The notes under the pieces: model-generated
Told to the model about the DNA's origin: nothing
What the model saw: the letters and a program-made list of their open reading frames with translations, nothing else
Databases searched by the model: none
Made by a program: the position numbers and the translations under genes
In this document: positions 56,401 through 63,670 of the stretch, piece after piece
Layout: each line of letters opens with the position of its first letter
Position numbering within the stretch: the stretch's first letter is position 1
From: Actinomarinicola tropica
GTDB taxonomy: Bacteria > Actinomycetota > Acidimicrobiia > Acidimicrobiales > SKKL01
Reading direction: 5' to 3'
Length of the DNA: 64,000 bases
Assembly (NCBI RefSeq): GCF_009650215.1
Contig: NZ_CP045851.1
Span: forward strand, 2,631,001 to 2,695,000

Positions 56401-58038
56401 CGCACCGTCGACGGTGGCCGTGCGGTCGTGGTCCCGTGCGGTGTCGTTGAGCCGGGCCAGGACGTCCCGCTCGTCGGCGGAGAGGGAGGGGAGGTCGGCG
56501 ATGCGCCCGGCGCCGTCGTGAACGGCCCGGACGAGGGCGTGGAGCTGCCCGGCGACACGCTCCCACGCCGGCGTGAGGGTGCCGGGCACGTGGAGGACGA
56601 GGACCCCGTCGGCGACCTCGACGGTGACGCCGGGCGAGGCCGCATGCTCCTCCTCGTCGGCGACGTCGACCGCGAGGCGGAGGGGCGGCACGGGCATGCG
56701 GCCACGGAGCGTCGGCTCACGACCGACGAGGTCGGCGAGGATGCCGCCGCGACGCCGGAGGTCGTCGAGCTCCGCCCGGATCCGCCGCCGCTCGTCGGCG
56801 ATGGTCGCGTCGGGCCGGCGGTCCCAGGCCCCGACGGGATCCCGGAGCAGCGGCGCGACGTCGCCTCGGGCCGCGTCGGCGAGGGCGAAGGTGGCGTCGC
56901 CGCCGTTCACGCCGGACCACCAGTGGACGACCGCGAGCACGATCGCCTCGGCCGGGACGTCACGCGGCACCACGACCTCGGCGAACGTCCGTGTCCCGTC
57001 GGCGCCGACGGTGGCGAGGTGCGGCGGCAGGTCCGGATCGACGCGGTGCAGGCGGGCGATCCAGTGCGTCTCGTGCCGGGCGAGCTGCGGATCGGCGGCG
57101 GACAGCGCATCCCGCACGGACGTCGGCGGCGCCTCGACGGTGGTGATGTCGGCGACGATCCCGAGCGCCGCCAGCTCCTCGGGTGTGGCCGGCTCACCGT
57201 GGGGGTGCAGGAGGCTCGTGACGAGCAGGTCGCCCTCGACCGTGGCCAGGCGGACGCCGTCGGCGTCGACCGACACGACCGCCCCGGGAGCCGCGCCCGA
57301 CGACTCCAGCGCACGGGCGCCCCCGACCACGAGCGCCCCGCGTCCCGTCCACCAGCGCGCGACGCCCAGCCGGTTGCGGATGCGCGGGCCGAGGTCCAGG
57401 GCTCGGACGCGGCGAGCCAGATCCACCGCGGGCACGGCCGGGTCGATCCACACGAGCGGGCGCTCCTGGCGACCGACGAAGCGGTGCGGCGCCCCGGGAC
57501 CCGAGCGTGGGGCGGGATCCTCCCGGAGCAGGTCGAGCAGGCGGGGGAACGTGGCCAGGCCCGCCTCGTAGCACCGGGCGTTGAGCGAGAGCGCGGAGTC
57601 GTCGGCACCGATCGGGAAGCGCTCCTCGAGGAGGATCTCGCCGGCGTCGACGTCGGAGGTCATGCGGTGCCAGGTGACGGCGTGCTCCGTCCGGCCGTCG
57701 TGGATCGCCCACGTGGTGACCCCGAGGCCCGCGAGCTCCGGCAGCGGTCCGTCGTGGAAGTTCACGGCGTGGCGAGCGCCGGCGAGGACCTCGTCGGGGA
57801 GCACCCGCTCGTTGGCCACGCTGAGGAGCACGTCGACGGGACGCTCGGCCAGCGCGTCCGCGAGCGCGGACGGTTCGACGACGGTGAGGCCCGCGGCCTC
57901 CGCATCGGTGCGCAGCGCGGCGGACGCGGTGGCCACGGCGACGACGTCGTCGCCGGCGGCGCGGGCGACGAGGGCGCACTGCAGCGCGAGCGACTCGTCG
58001 CCGACCATCGCCACCGTCAACCGTCGTGTCGGCCCCAC
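53458..58038 (-). CDS. NRPS: formyltransferase - C-like remnant - A domain with embedded luciferase-like monooxygenase - PCP, 1526 aa
   Basis: Residues about 8-190 are a formyltransferase N-domain: Asn93 in NFHDGPLPELAG, His124 in VTWHRMT, Asp131 in DVDAGEIL. About 200-300 resemble the C-terminal formyltransferase barrel. About 320-535 look like the remains of a condensation domain without HHxxxDG. The adenylation domain (540-1410) has YVIYTSGSTGRPKGV, SFDISVLELL, NMYGPTETTIWS, GDLASIDGDG and PNGKIDRAAL. Residues about 753-1122, between A4 and A5, are a complete luciferase-like monooxygenase (WLPERHFHDFGGAYPNP, RAGSVVLPLHASARVAEEW) of the MupA/Atu3671 type. The PCP has Ser1452 in LGGNSLL. The eight pocket residues read by eye are D-I-L-Q-M-G-M-I, glycine-like. 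Start GTG 58038 has an excellent Shine-Dalgarno. Confidence 0.93.
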   Translation of the reverse strand: MGPTRRLTVAMVGDESLALQCALVARAAGDDVVAVATASAALRTDAEAAGLTVVEPSALADALAERPVDVLLSVANERVLPDEVLAGARHAVNFHDGPLPELAGLGVTTWAIHDGRTEHAVTWHRMTSDVDAGEILLEERFPIGADDSALSLNARCYEAGLATFPRLLDLLREDPAPRSGPGAPHRFVGRQERPLVWIDPAVPAVDLARRVRALDLGPRIRNRLGVARWWTGRGALVVGGARALESSGAAPGAVVSVDADGVRLATVEGDLLVTSLLHPHGEPATPEELAALGIVADITTVEAPPTSVRDALSAADPQLARHETHWIARLHRVDPDLPPHLATVGADGTRTFAEVVVPRDVPAEAIVLAVVHWWSGVNGGDATFALADAARGDVAPLLRDPVGAWDRRPDATIADERRRIRAELDDLRRRGGILADLVGREPTLRGRMPVPPLRLAVDVADEEEHAASPGVTVEVADGVLVLHVPGTLTPAWERVAGQLHALVRAVHDGAGRIADLPSLSADERDVLARLNDTARDHDRTATVDGAFRARVAATPDAPAVTCGDQTLTYAALAARVDHLAARLAEAGASTGSLVGIAVPRGIDLVTAVLAAMATGAAYVPLDPDYPEERLRFMVEDADLAVVVAERTTADRLGVEGRPVVDPTDGGVPRGPAPTSPHTADDVAYVIYTSGSTGRPKGVVLEHRNVTNFFAGMDDVIDHDPPGTWLAVTSLSFDISVLELLWTLTRGFHVVVQRQGIAAAAGAARRATARRVPTWSLFYFAAGHEQAAEGYRLLLESARFADAHGFEAVWLPERHFHDFGGAYPNPSVAAAAVAAVTERVHIRAGSVVLPLHASARVAEEWAFVDNLSHGRVGISFAPGWQPRDFVLNPASHGTARADLPRRIDEVRALWRGDALELPGPDGEPIAVSTLPRPVQSELPTWLTSAGTTATFEQAGRAGHNLLTHLLGQSIEQLATNVDVYRRAWREAGHPGDGHVTLMLHTHLDPDGAAARARAEGPMRAYLSSATGLIKNMASAFPTFANAGADADEAFRSLSPEEMDQLLTMATERYMETSGMFGTPEDAAALAVAVAEAGADEVACLIDFGVATDDVLGSLAHIDAARRLVLAGAVGPAEADDDESVAALVARHDVTHLQCTPSLAEILLADPDDRAALGRVRHLMVGGEALSEKVADELRRTVPGRLTNMYGPTETTIWSLVHEVEGPSDGAVPIGRPIANTTVHVLDPDGTPLPLGALGELHIGGEGVARGYLGRPELTAERFVDRGGLGRTYATGDLASIDGDGVVRFAGRADFQVKIRGHRIELGEIEAVLDAHPAVDRAIVVIRGEGADARLVAFVKPAAGQEADVPALLAEARRSLPAIMVPDAVGVVDDMPLTPNGKIDRAALPDAPADLDAPLAPEDVPVDDMEALVAEAWSSRLHRPVGRSVNVFDLGGNSLLAVAVFRHLQEATRLPLVLTDLFRHPTVAALGAHLHGLASGGAAVDDAAPATPTGADRGARRRQARAGRRGGG

Positions 58039-58044
58039 GCTGTC

Positions 58045-58050
58045 TCCTCC
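58045..58050 (-). promoter_or_regulatory. Ribosome binding site that fixes the NRPS start
   Basis: GGAGGA on the minus strand, 6 bp before GTG 58038. It excludes the longer upstream frame, which would run antisense through the glycosyltransferase gene. Confidence 0.8.
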
Positions 58051-58138
58051 TCGTCCTCGCGCTGGTGGCGGGAGCGGGACAGGCTCCCACGATCCGTCCG
58101 GCGCTGTCACCCTCCCGTCGGTCGCTAACGTGCCCGCC

Positions 58139-59398
58139 GTGAGCGACCCCTCCGCGCCGCGCGTGCGGATCGCGTACGTGATGACGCACCACCCCCGCGT
58201 GGCCACGACGTTCATCAACGACGAGATCGCCGAGGTGACCCGGCGCGGCGGGGAGGTCGTGCCGATCGCCATGAACCGTCCGGCGCCCGACGACGTCCGG
58301 GGGGCGTGGGCGGAGGACGAGGCCCGGCGGACGCTGTACCTCAAGGCAGCCGGCCCCCTCACCCTGCTCCTGGCGCTGGCCCGGGTCCTCCGAGAACACC
58401 CCCTCCCGGCGGCGCGCCTGGTGCTGTCCGCCCTCGGTTCGGCCCGCCTCGACCTCGGCATCGCCGTCCGCCGGCTGGTCCACCTGGCATACGCGGCGCG
58501 GGCCGTCGAGCACTGCCGCGACCTCGACGTACGCCACCTGCACGCCCACTTCGGGCAGGCCCCGGCCACGATCGCCTGGTTCGCGGCCGAGATCGGCAAC
58601 ATGTCCGAGGGTGACCGGTGGACCTGGAGCTTCACGATCCACGGCTTCCAGGACTTCGTGAACGAGGCCGACGCCCGCCTCGACCTCAAGGCCGCCAGCG
58701 CCTCGTTCGTCGCCTGCGTGTCGGACTTCACCCGCTCCCAGCTGTGCCGCGTGGCCGAGCCACGGCTGTGGGACCGCTTCCACGTCGTCCGGTGCGGCAT
58801 CGACCTCGACGCCTTCGCGCCGCGGGACCCCGCACCGCCCTCGCAGGCTCCGAGGGTGCTGGTGGTGGCCCGCCTGTCGGCCGAGAAGGGCCACGTCGTC
58901 CTGCTGCACGCCGTGGCGCGCCTGCGGGAGAAGGGCCTCGACGTCGGCGTCGACCTCGTGGGCGGCGGTCCCTACGAGGCGGAGATCCGGGCCGAGGAGG
59001 CGCGCCTCGGCCTCTCGGACGCGGTCGCCCACCACGGGGAGCTGCTCCCCTCCGCGGTGCGCGAGCGCCTCGTGGCCGCCGACGTCTTCTGCTTGCCCTC
59101 GTTCTCCGAGGGCCTGCCCATCTCGATCATGGAGGCCATGGCGTGCGGCGTGCCCGTCGTGGCCAGCGGGATCAGCGGCATCCCGGAGCTGGCGGTCCAC
59201 GACGAGACCGCGCTCACCGTTCCGCCGGGCAACGTCGACGCGCTCACCACGGCACTCGAGCGGATGCTCACCGAGGACGGCCTGGCCGCGACGCTGTCGG
59301 CCGCCGGCCGGGTGGCGGTCCAGGAGCGCCACGACCTGCGCCGCAACGTCGGCGAGCTGCTCGACCTCTTCGCCGGCACGGCGGCGGTCGTCCGTTGA
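58139..59398 (+). CDS. GT4-family glycosyltransferase (WcaL-like), 419 aa
   Basis: A GT-B-fold retaining transferase for surface-polysaccharide assembly. The N-terminal domain includes RIAYVMTHHPRVATTFINDEIAEVTRRGGEVVPIAM and the HLHAHFGQAPATIAWFAAEI segment typical of colanic-acid-type enzymes. FTIHGFQDF and CVSDFTRSQL follow. The C-terminal nucleotide-sugar domain has VLVVARLSAEKGHVVLLHAVARL and the E-x7-E motif FSEGLPISIMEAMACGVPVVASGISGIPELAV. The GTG start at 58139 is set by the normal N-terminus. It is divergent from the NRPS (100 bp between starts) and coupled to the next gene by a TTGA overlap. Confidence 0.93.
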   Translation: MSDPSAPRVRIAYVMTHHPRVATTFINDEIAEVTRRGGEVVPIAMNRPAPDDVRGAWAEDEARRTLYLKAAGPLTLLLALARVLREHPLPAARLVLSALGSARLDLGIAVRRLVHLAYAARAVEHCRDLDVRHLHAHFGQAPATIAWFAAEIGNMSEGDRWTWSFTIHGFQDFVNEADARLDLKAASASFVACVSDFTRSQLCRVAEPRLWDRFHVVRCGIDLDAFAPRDPAPPSQAPRVLVVARLSAEKGHVVLLHAVARLREKGLDVGVDLVGGGPYEAEIRAEEARLGLSDAVAHHGELLPSAVRERLVAADVFCLPSFSEGLPISIMEAMACGVPVVASGISGIPELAVHDETALTVPPGNVDALTTALERMLTEDGLAATLSAAGRVAVQERHDLRRNVGELLDLFAGTAAVVR

Positions 59399-60183
59399 CC
59401 CTCCTCGACCTGCCCCGGCGGCGCCTGTTCGGCCTCGACCTCGTCGACGCCGCCTCGGTGCGCCCGGTCGCCGACGCCCTGCTCGCCTGGTCGCCCGGCG
59501 ACCCCCTCCCACCGGGTGCCGCGCCGGTCGTGGTGACGCCCAACGTCGACCAGCTCGTGCACCTGGACCGAGGCACGGACCCCGTGGCCGCGTCGGTCGC
59601 CCGACGCGCCGCCGTGGTGCTGCCCGACGGCCAACCGATCGTGTGGGCGAGCCCGGCTCTCGGCGCGCCGCTCTCGGCCCGGCTGCCCGGGAGCACGCTC
59701 GTCACCGAGCTGTTCCCCCGTCTCTGCGCCGACGGCCGCAGCGTCCTCGTCGTCGCCACGTCCGAGGAGGTCGCCCGCCGGGTGGAGGCCGACGCCGGAG
59801 CGGGTGCCGCCGTCGTCGCACCTCGGCTCTCGCTCGACGACCGTGCCGGCTTCGACGCCTTCGTCGCTCAGGTGGTCGAGCTCGTGGCGTCGCGCCGCCC
59901 GGAGCACGTGTTCGTCACGCTGGGGTTCCCCAAGCAGTGCAACATCATCGACGGCGTCCTGCGGGCGACGCCGCCCGAGCGCACGCCGATGCTCCACGCC
60001 GTCGGGGCCAGCTTCGACATGCACTACGGGCTCGTGCGACGGGCACCGGAGTGGATGCAGCGCTACGGGCTCGAGTGGTTCTTCCGGTTCCTCCAGGAGC
60101 CCCGCCGGCTCTTCCGCCGCTACTTCGTCGACGACCCCGCGTTCCTCCGCATCCTGTGGCGGGAGCGCCGGGCTCACCGCTGA
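59395..60183 (+). CDS. WecB/TagA/CpsF-family (GT26) glycosyltransferase, 262 aa
   Basis: Adds an N-acetyl-mannosaminyl-type sugar to a polyprenyl-linked intermediate. Family features: RRRLFGLDLVDAASVRPV, VVVTPNVDQLVHLDRG with the catalytic-base Asp, AAVVLPDGQPIVWASPALG, LPGSTLVTELFPRLC, HVFVTLGFPKQCNIID, and a C-terminal amphipathic HYGLVRRAPEWMQRYGLEWFFRFLQEPRRLFRRYF that docks to membrane. TTG 59395 is the start, overlapping the GT4 stop as TTGA; no nearer ATG or GTG keeps RRRLFG. It overlaps the convergent GT2 gene by 10 bp. Confidence 0.92.
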   Translation: MTLLDLPRRRLFGLDLVDAASVRPVADALLAWSPGDPLPPGAAPVVVTPNVDQLVHLDRGTDPVAASVARRAAVVLPDGQPIVWASPALGAPLSARLPGSTLVTELFPRLCADGRSVLVVATSEEVARRVEADAGAGAAVVAPRLSLDDRAGFDAFVAQVVELVASRRPEHVFVTLGFPKQCNIIDGVLRATPPERTPMLHAVGASFDMHYGLVRRAPEWMQRYGLEWFFRFLQEPRRLFRRYFVDDPAFLRILWRERRAHR

Positions 60184-61253
60184 CGGGACGCGGCGTAGAA
60201 GAGCTCCTCGAAGTAGCGCTTGGCCTGCGTGGCGAGCAGCCCGAGGCTGATGAGCTGCACGGCGACGACGAAGCTGAACCCGGCGATGATGAACGTCTGC
60301 GGTCGGAGGTCCCAGGCATCGGCGAAGCCGTGGGTGAGGCGGGCGTCCAGGTTGCCGCCCTCGATGCGGGCGTTGTCCCACACGGTCACCAGGAGGGACC
60401 CAGCGGACCAGAGGGAGATCAGGAGGAGCAGCACGCCGGGCACGAGGAAGAACGCGATGGGCCGGTAGAGGAAGCTGGCGAACACCAGCAGCTTCGAGGT
60501 GGTCGACACCCGGAGCGAGACCTTCCGCTTCGCCATGCGCTCGGCCTGGTCGCTCCAGTCGAGGTGAGCCGGGATCTCGGCGACGCGGGCCCGCATGATC
60601 TGGGCCTTGTACATGATCTCGGTGTTGATCTCCGGTCCCATCGCCTTGAGGCTGAGGTTCCGGATGAACGGCCCGTTGTAGGCGCGCACCATGGCGGTGA
60701 TCGTCTTGATCGGGTACTGGCTGGTCATCGAGAGCAGGCGGTTCGCCTGCTTGCTCATGAGCTCGCGGCGCCACGGGATCGCGGAGACCTGGCCGCCCTT
60801 CATGTAGGGCGAGGCGACGACGATCGTCACCTGCTCGTCGACCATGGTGTCGATCATCCGACCGATGTGGTCGACGGAGTAGGACAGGTCGGAGTCGAAC
60901 ACGACGACGATGTCGCCTCGCGACAGCCGGAAGCCGTCGCGGAGCGCCTGGCCGAGGCGCATGTTGACGACCTGGCGGACGACGCGGACCTCGGGACGGC
61001 TGCGGGCGAAGGCCTCGGCGATGTCGCCCGTCTCGTCGGTGGAGCCGTCGTCGACGACGAGCAGCTCGAAGTCGCAGCGGTCGGCGAGCGCCTGCATGTA
61101 GGCGTAGATCTCCGTCAGCGACGACATGATCTTGAGCGCCTCGTTGTACGCGGGCACGAGGACGGTGACCAGGGGACGCTCGGGGATGCGGCTGACCGGG
61201 TCGCCCGGCTCGAGGCCGGCCTCCACCGGATCGAGGTGATCGGCGTCGGTCAC
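60174..61253 (-). CDS. GT2-family glycosyltransferase with two C-terminal membrane segments, 359 aa
   Basis: Polyprenyl-phosphate-sugar-synthase-like. The GT-A domain starts PLVTVLVPAYNEALKIMSSL and has LLVVDDGSTDETGDIAEAF, RLGQALRDGFRLSRGDIVVVFDSDLSYSVDHI (DxD-like) and PEINTEIMYKAQIMRARVAEIPAHLDW. Two hydrophobic stretches near the C-terminus (FASFLYRPIAFFLVPGVLLLLISL and TFIIAGFSFVVAVQLISLGLL) form the membrane anchor. The GTG start at 61253 overlaps the deacetylase stop (GTGA). The likely role is making a lipid-linked sugar donor for the polysaccharide locus. Confidence 0.92.
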   Translation of the reverse strand: MTDADHLDPVEAGLEPGDPVSRIPERPLVTVLVPAYNEALKIMSSLTEIYAYMQALADRCDFELLVVDDGSTDETGDIAEAFARSRPEVRVVRQVVNMRLGQALRDGFRLSRGDIVVVFDSDLSYSVDHIGRMIDTMVDEQVTIVVASPYMKGGQVSAIPWRRELMSKQANRLLSMTSQYPIKTITAMVRAYNGPFIRNLSLKAMGPEINTEIMYKAQIMRARVAEIPAHLDWSDQAERMAKRKVSLRVSTTSKLLVFASFLYRPIAFFLVPGVLLLLISLWSAGSLLVTVWDNARIEGGNLDARLTHGFADAWDLRPQTFIIAGFSFVVAVQLISLGLLATQAKRYFEELFYAASRQR

Positions 61254-62242
61254 GACGCGACCTTGATGTGGGGCCGGCTCGTCGACGCCGAGCGGACGGG
61301 CAGGCCGCCCCTGTCGAGGATGGCCTCGGCGTGCGTGCGCATGCCGACGACGCGGAACTGCCGCTGCAGCTCGTCGATGCACCGGAGCACGACCGTGCGC
61401 TTCTCGGCGCCGGTCATGCCCATGCCGGGGAAGAAGCGGAGGCTGTCGACGTCGTCGGCGCCGAGGAAGTCGAGGGGGTGCAGGAGGATCGACGGCTCGA
61501 GCTTGCGCAGCCGGCACAGGCGCATGGCGTTGGCGAAGTACTGGTGGGCGAGGGCGGGCGACACGCCGGCGAGGTAGAGCACGTAGGAGACGTGGACCGG
61601 CACCCGCGCGATCGGCATCGTCGTCACCGGGATCTCGAGGAGCCGGTCGGGCCCCATCTCCCAGAGGTAGGGGTGGAGCCGGCGCAGGCCGTCGCGGGCG
61701 CTGCCGAAGAGGTAGGACCGCTCCTCGCGCTGCTCGGCGCTCAGCTTGGCCGACCGGAAGTAGTACGCCCGGGCGAGGGGCCCGATGACGGTGGGCAGGG
61801 TGGAGCAGTCGTAGCGGTACCCGCGATCGATCAGCACCCGGATGACATCGGGGCTCAGGCTGTAGCCCGGGCCGCGGAAGCCGACCGGACGCTGACCGGT
61901 GACGTCCTCGAGCGCCTCCTCGGTGCGGGCGAACTCGGCGTGGAGCTCCTCGAGCGTGTAGCGGTGCAGCCAGGGCTGGTGCCGGAAGCTGTGGTTCCCG
62001 ATCTCGTGGCCGGCCTCCGAGATCGACGCGATGGCCCGTCGGTTCTCCTCGATCGCCGCGTCCTGGCCGACGACGAAGAACGTGATGCGCAGGTCGCGCT
62101 CGGCGAGGACCGGCAGCACCCGCTCGGCCAGGGTATCGAGGTAGGTGGGGTGGTCCTCCCAACCGGGGTCGCCGTGGGTCATCTGGTAGGCCCACAGGTT
62201 GTCGGCGTCCAGGGACAGCGAGGCGTACGGTCGTTCGGACAT
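61250..62242 (-). CDS. Polysaccharide-deacetylase (NodB/CE4-like) family protein, 330 aa
   Basis: Removes N- or O-acetyl groups from surface glycans. The NodB-type motifs are the N-terminal strand SLSLDADNLWAY (Asp base and metal Asp), the metal-binding GHEIGNHSFRHQP (His-x3-His), and GFRGPGYSLSPDVI. The C-terminal region has LHPLDFLGADD with the late conserved His. No signal peptide is visible, so it may act on cytoplasmic lipid-linked intermediates. Start ATG 62242 shares one base with the stop of the oxidoreductase gene (TGATG). It is the middle gene of the minus-strand trio 62242-60174. Confidence 0.92.
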   Translation of the reverse strand: MSERPYASLSLDADNLWAYQMTHGDPGWEDHPTYLDTLAERVLPVLAERDLRITFFVVGQDAAIEENRRAIASISEAGHEIGNHSFRHQPWLHRYTLEELHAEFARTEEALEDVTGQRPVGFRGPGYSLSPDVIRVLIDRGYRYDCSTLPTVIGPLARAYYFRSAKLSAEQREERSYLFGSARDGLRRLHPYLWEMGPDRLLEIPVTTMPIARVPVHVSYVLYLAGVSPALAHQYFANAMRLCRLRKLEPSILLHPLDFLGADDVDSLRFFPGMGMTGAEKRTVVLRCIDELQRQFRVVGMRTHAEAILDRGGLPVRSASTSRPHIKVAS

Positions 62243-63588
62243 CAGGGCTCCGTGCGGGACGTGGCGGGTGCGGCGTCGAGGTTCGCGACCTCGAGGACCT
62301 GGTCGACGAGCGAGAGGGTGTCGTCGACGTTGAGAGTGGCGAAGGGCAGGTTGGCCGAGCCGGCCAGGTAGAGGCCGGGGACCGACGTGGCGATCGACGG
62401 TTGGGTCTCCGAGTAGCGCAGCGTGGGCAGGGCGAAGACCTTCGGCACCCGCGAGACGCGCGCGGCGACGACCTGGGCGCGATCGAGGTCCGGGTACATG
62501 CGCTCGAGGTACGGGAGGAACGCGTCGAGCACCTCGTCGTCCGACGCCCTCATGAGCGGATCGTCGGCGGTGGTGTACTTCGGGAGGTAGACGAGCGCCT
62601 TGCCGTCGACCTCGGCCGGGTCGATGAACGCCGTCATCTCGACGACCGCCGTGAACGGCGTCTCGGGGTCGGTGATGTAGGTGAGGTAGTGCTCCGAGAG
62701 CGAGCGGTCGAGCAGCAGCGAGGCGCAGACGATGCCCACGTACTCGACCGATTCGAGGCGGCGACGCTCGCCCTCGAGGAGGTCGGGGCAGAGCCGGGCG
62801 GCGATCGGCGCCGCGGTGGTGACGACGACCCGGTCGACGTGGTCCGTGGCGGGGCCGTCCGGGCCGGCGGTGGTGATGTCGAGGCCGCCGCCCTCGGCGC
62901 GACGGATGGCGCCGATGGGCGTGGCGAGGCGCAGCTCGACGCCCTCCCGCTCGAACGCGGTGGCGAACGCCGCGCACACCGTGGCGTAGCCCCCGTGGAC
63001 GTAGCCGAACATCTCCTTCTTCAGCCCCGACCGCCGGGCCGCGAACAGCCGCTGGATCGTGGCCCAGATGAACGCCGCCGACGCCCGGGGGTAGGTGTCG
63101 CCGAGCTTGGCGCGCAGCAGCGGCTTCCAGAAGGCCTCGAAGGCCGACGGCCCGCTCCACCGCCGCAACCAGGACTCGACCGTGCGGCGCTCCATGCGCT
63201 CACCGGAGCGGATGCGGGAGCCGAGCACGATCGTGCCGCCCATCCTCAGCTTGTCGAGCAGCGACAGGCCGGGGAGCTTCAGGAAGTCGACCGGACCCGA
63301 GAACGGGCGGATGACCCCGTCGGGCCCGTAGTAGCCGTTCTTCGTCTCGACCCATCGGATCTCGTCGTCGAGGATGCCGGCGGCCTCGTACATGGCGCGC
63401 GTGCGGGCGTCGGAGAGGAGCGTGACGTGGTAGTGGCGGTCCCAGGTGACCTCGCCGATCCGCCAGGGGGAGGCGAGCCCTCCCAGCTCCGGGGCCGCCT
63501 CGTACAGGGTGACGTCGTGCCCGTCACGCCTCAGCCGGAGCGCCAGGGTCATCCCCAGCACGCCTCCGCCTACGACCGCACACCTCAT
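62242..63588 (-). CDS. FAD-dependent oxidoreductase (protoporphyrinogen-oxidase/amine-oxidase fold), 448 aa
   Basis: Rossmann motif [37 protein letters not shown], then DRHYHVTLLSDARTRAM, the middle substrate region KPLLRAKLGDTYPRASAAFIWATIQRLF, GYVHGGYATVCAAFATAFEREGV, and the FAD-closing VPGLYLAGSANLPFATLNVDDTLSL. Such proteins recur in exopolysaccharide loci, where they may oxidise a lipid-linked sugar or isomerise it like UDP-galactopyranose mutase. That role is inferred from context. Start ATG 63588 with GGAGCGAG upstream. It is first in the minus-strand operon and divergent from the hexapeptide acyltransferase. Confidence 0.9.
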   Translation of the reverse strand: MRCAVVGGGVLGMTLALRLRRDGHDVTLYEAAPELGGLASPWRIGEVTWDRHYHVTLLSDARTRAMYEAAGILDDEIRWVETKNGYYGPDGVIRPFSGPVDFLKLPGLSLLDKLRMGGTIVLGSRIRSGERMERRTVESWLRRWSGPSAFEAFWKPLLRAKLGDTYPRASAAFIWATIQRLFAARRSGLKKEMFGYVHGGYATVCAAFATAFEREGVELRLATPIGAIRRAEGGGLDITTAGPDGPATDHVDRVVVTTAAPIAARLCPDLLEGERRRLESVEYVGIVCASLLLDRSLSEHYLTYITDPETPFTAVVEMTAFIDPAEVDGKALVYLPKYTTADDPLMRASDDEVLDAFLPYLERMYPDLDRAQVVAARVSRVPKVFALPTLRYSETQPSIATSVPGLYLAGSANLPFATLNVDDTLSLVDQVLEVANLDAAPATSRTEP

Positions 63589-63670
63589 GTCTCGCTCCTC
63601 GGAACCGCGCGGGTCGTACGCTACTGTTCGTCGACCGGTGCCAGCGGGAGATGAGCGGAACGGCGTGGAG

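Noticed and set aside
53572-58128. A 1518-codon open frame on the plus strand, antisense to the NRPS gene
   Set aside because: Its translation is rich in Arg, Gly, Val, Asp and His with no domain, and it follows from the codon bias of the GC-rich NRPS gene. Similar antisense frames lie opposite the PKS (48989-53608) and the synthetase/protease pair (22766-25800).
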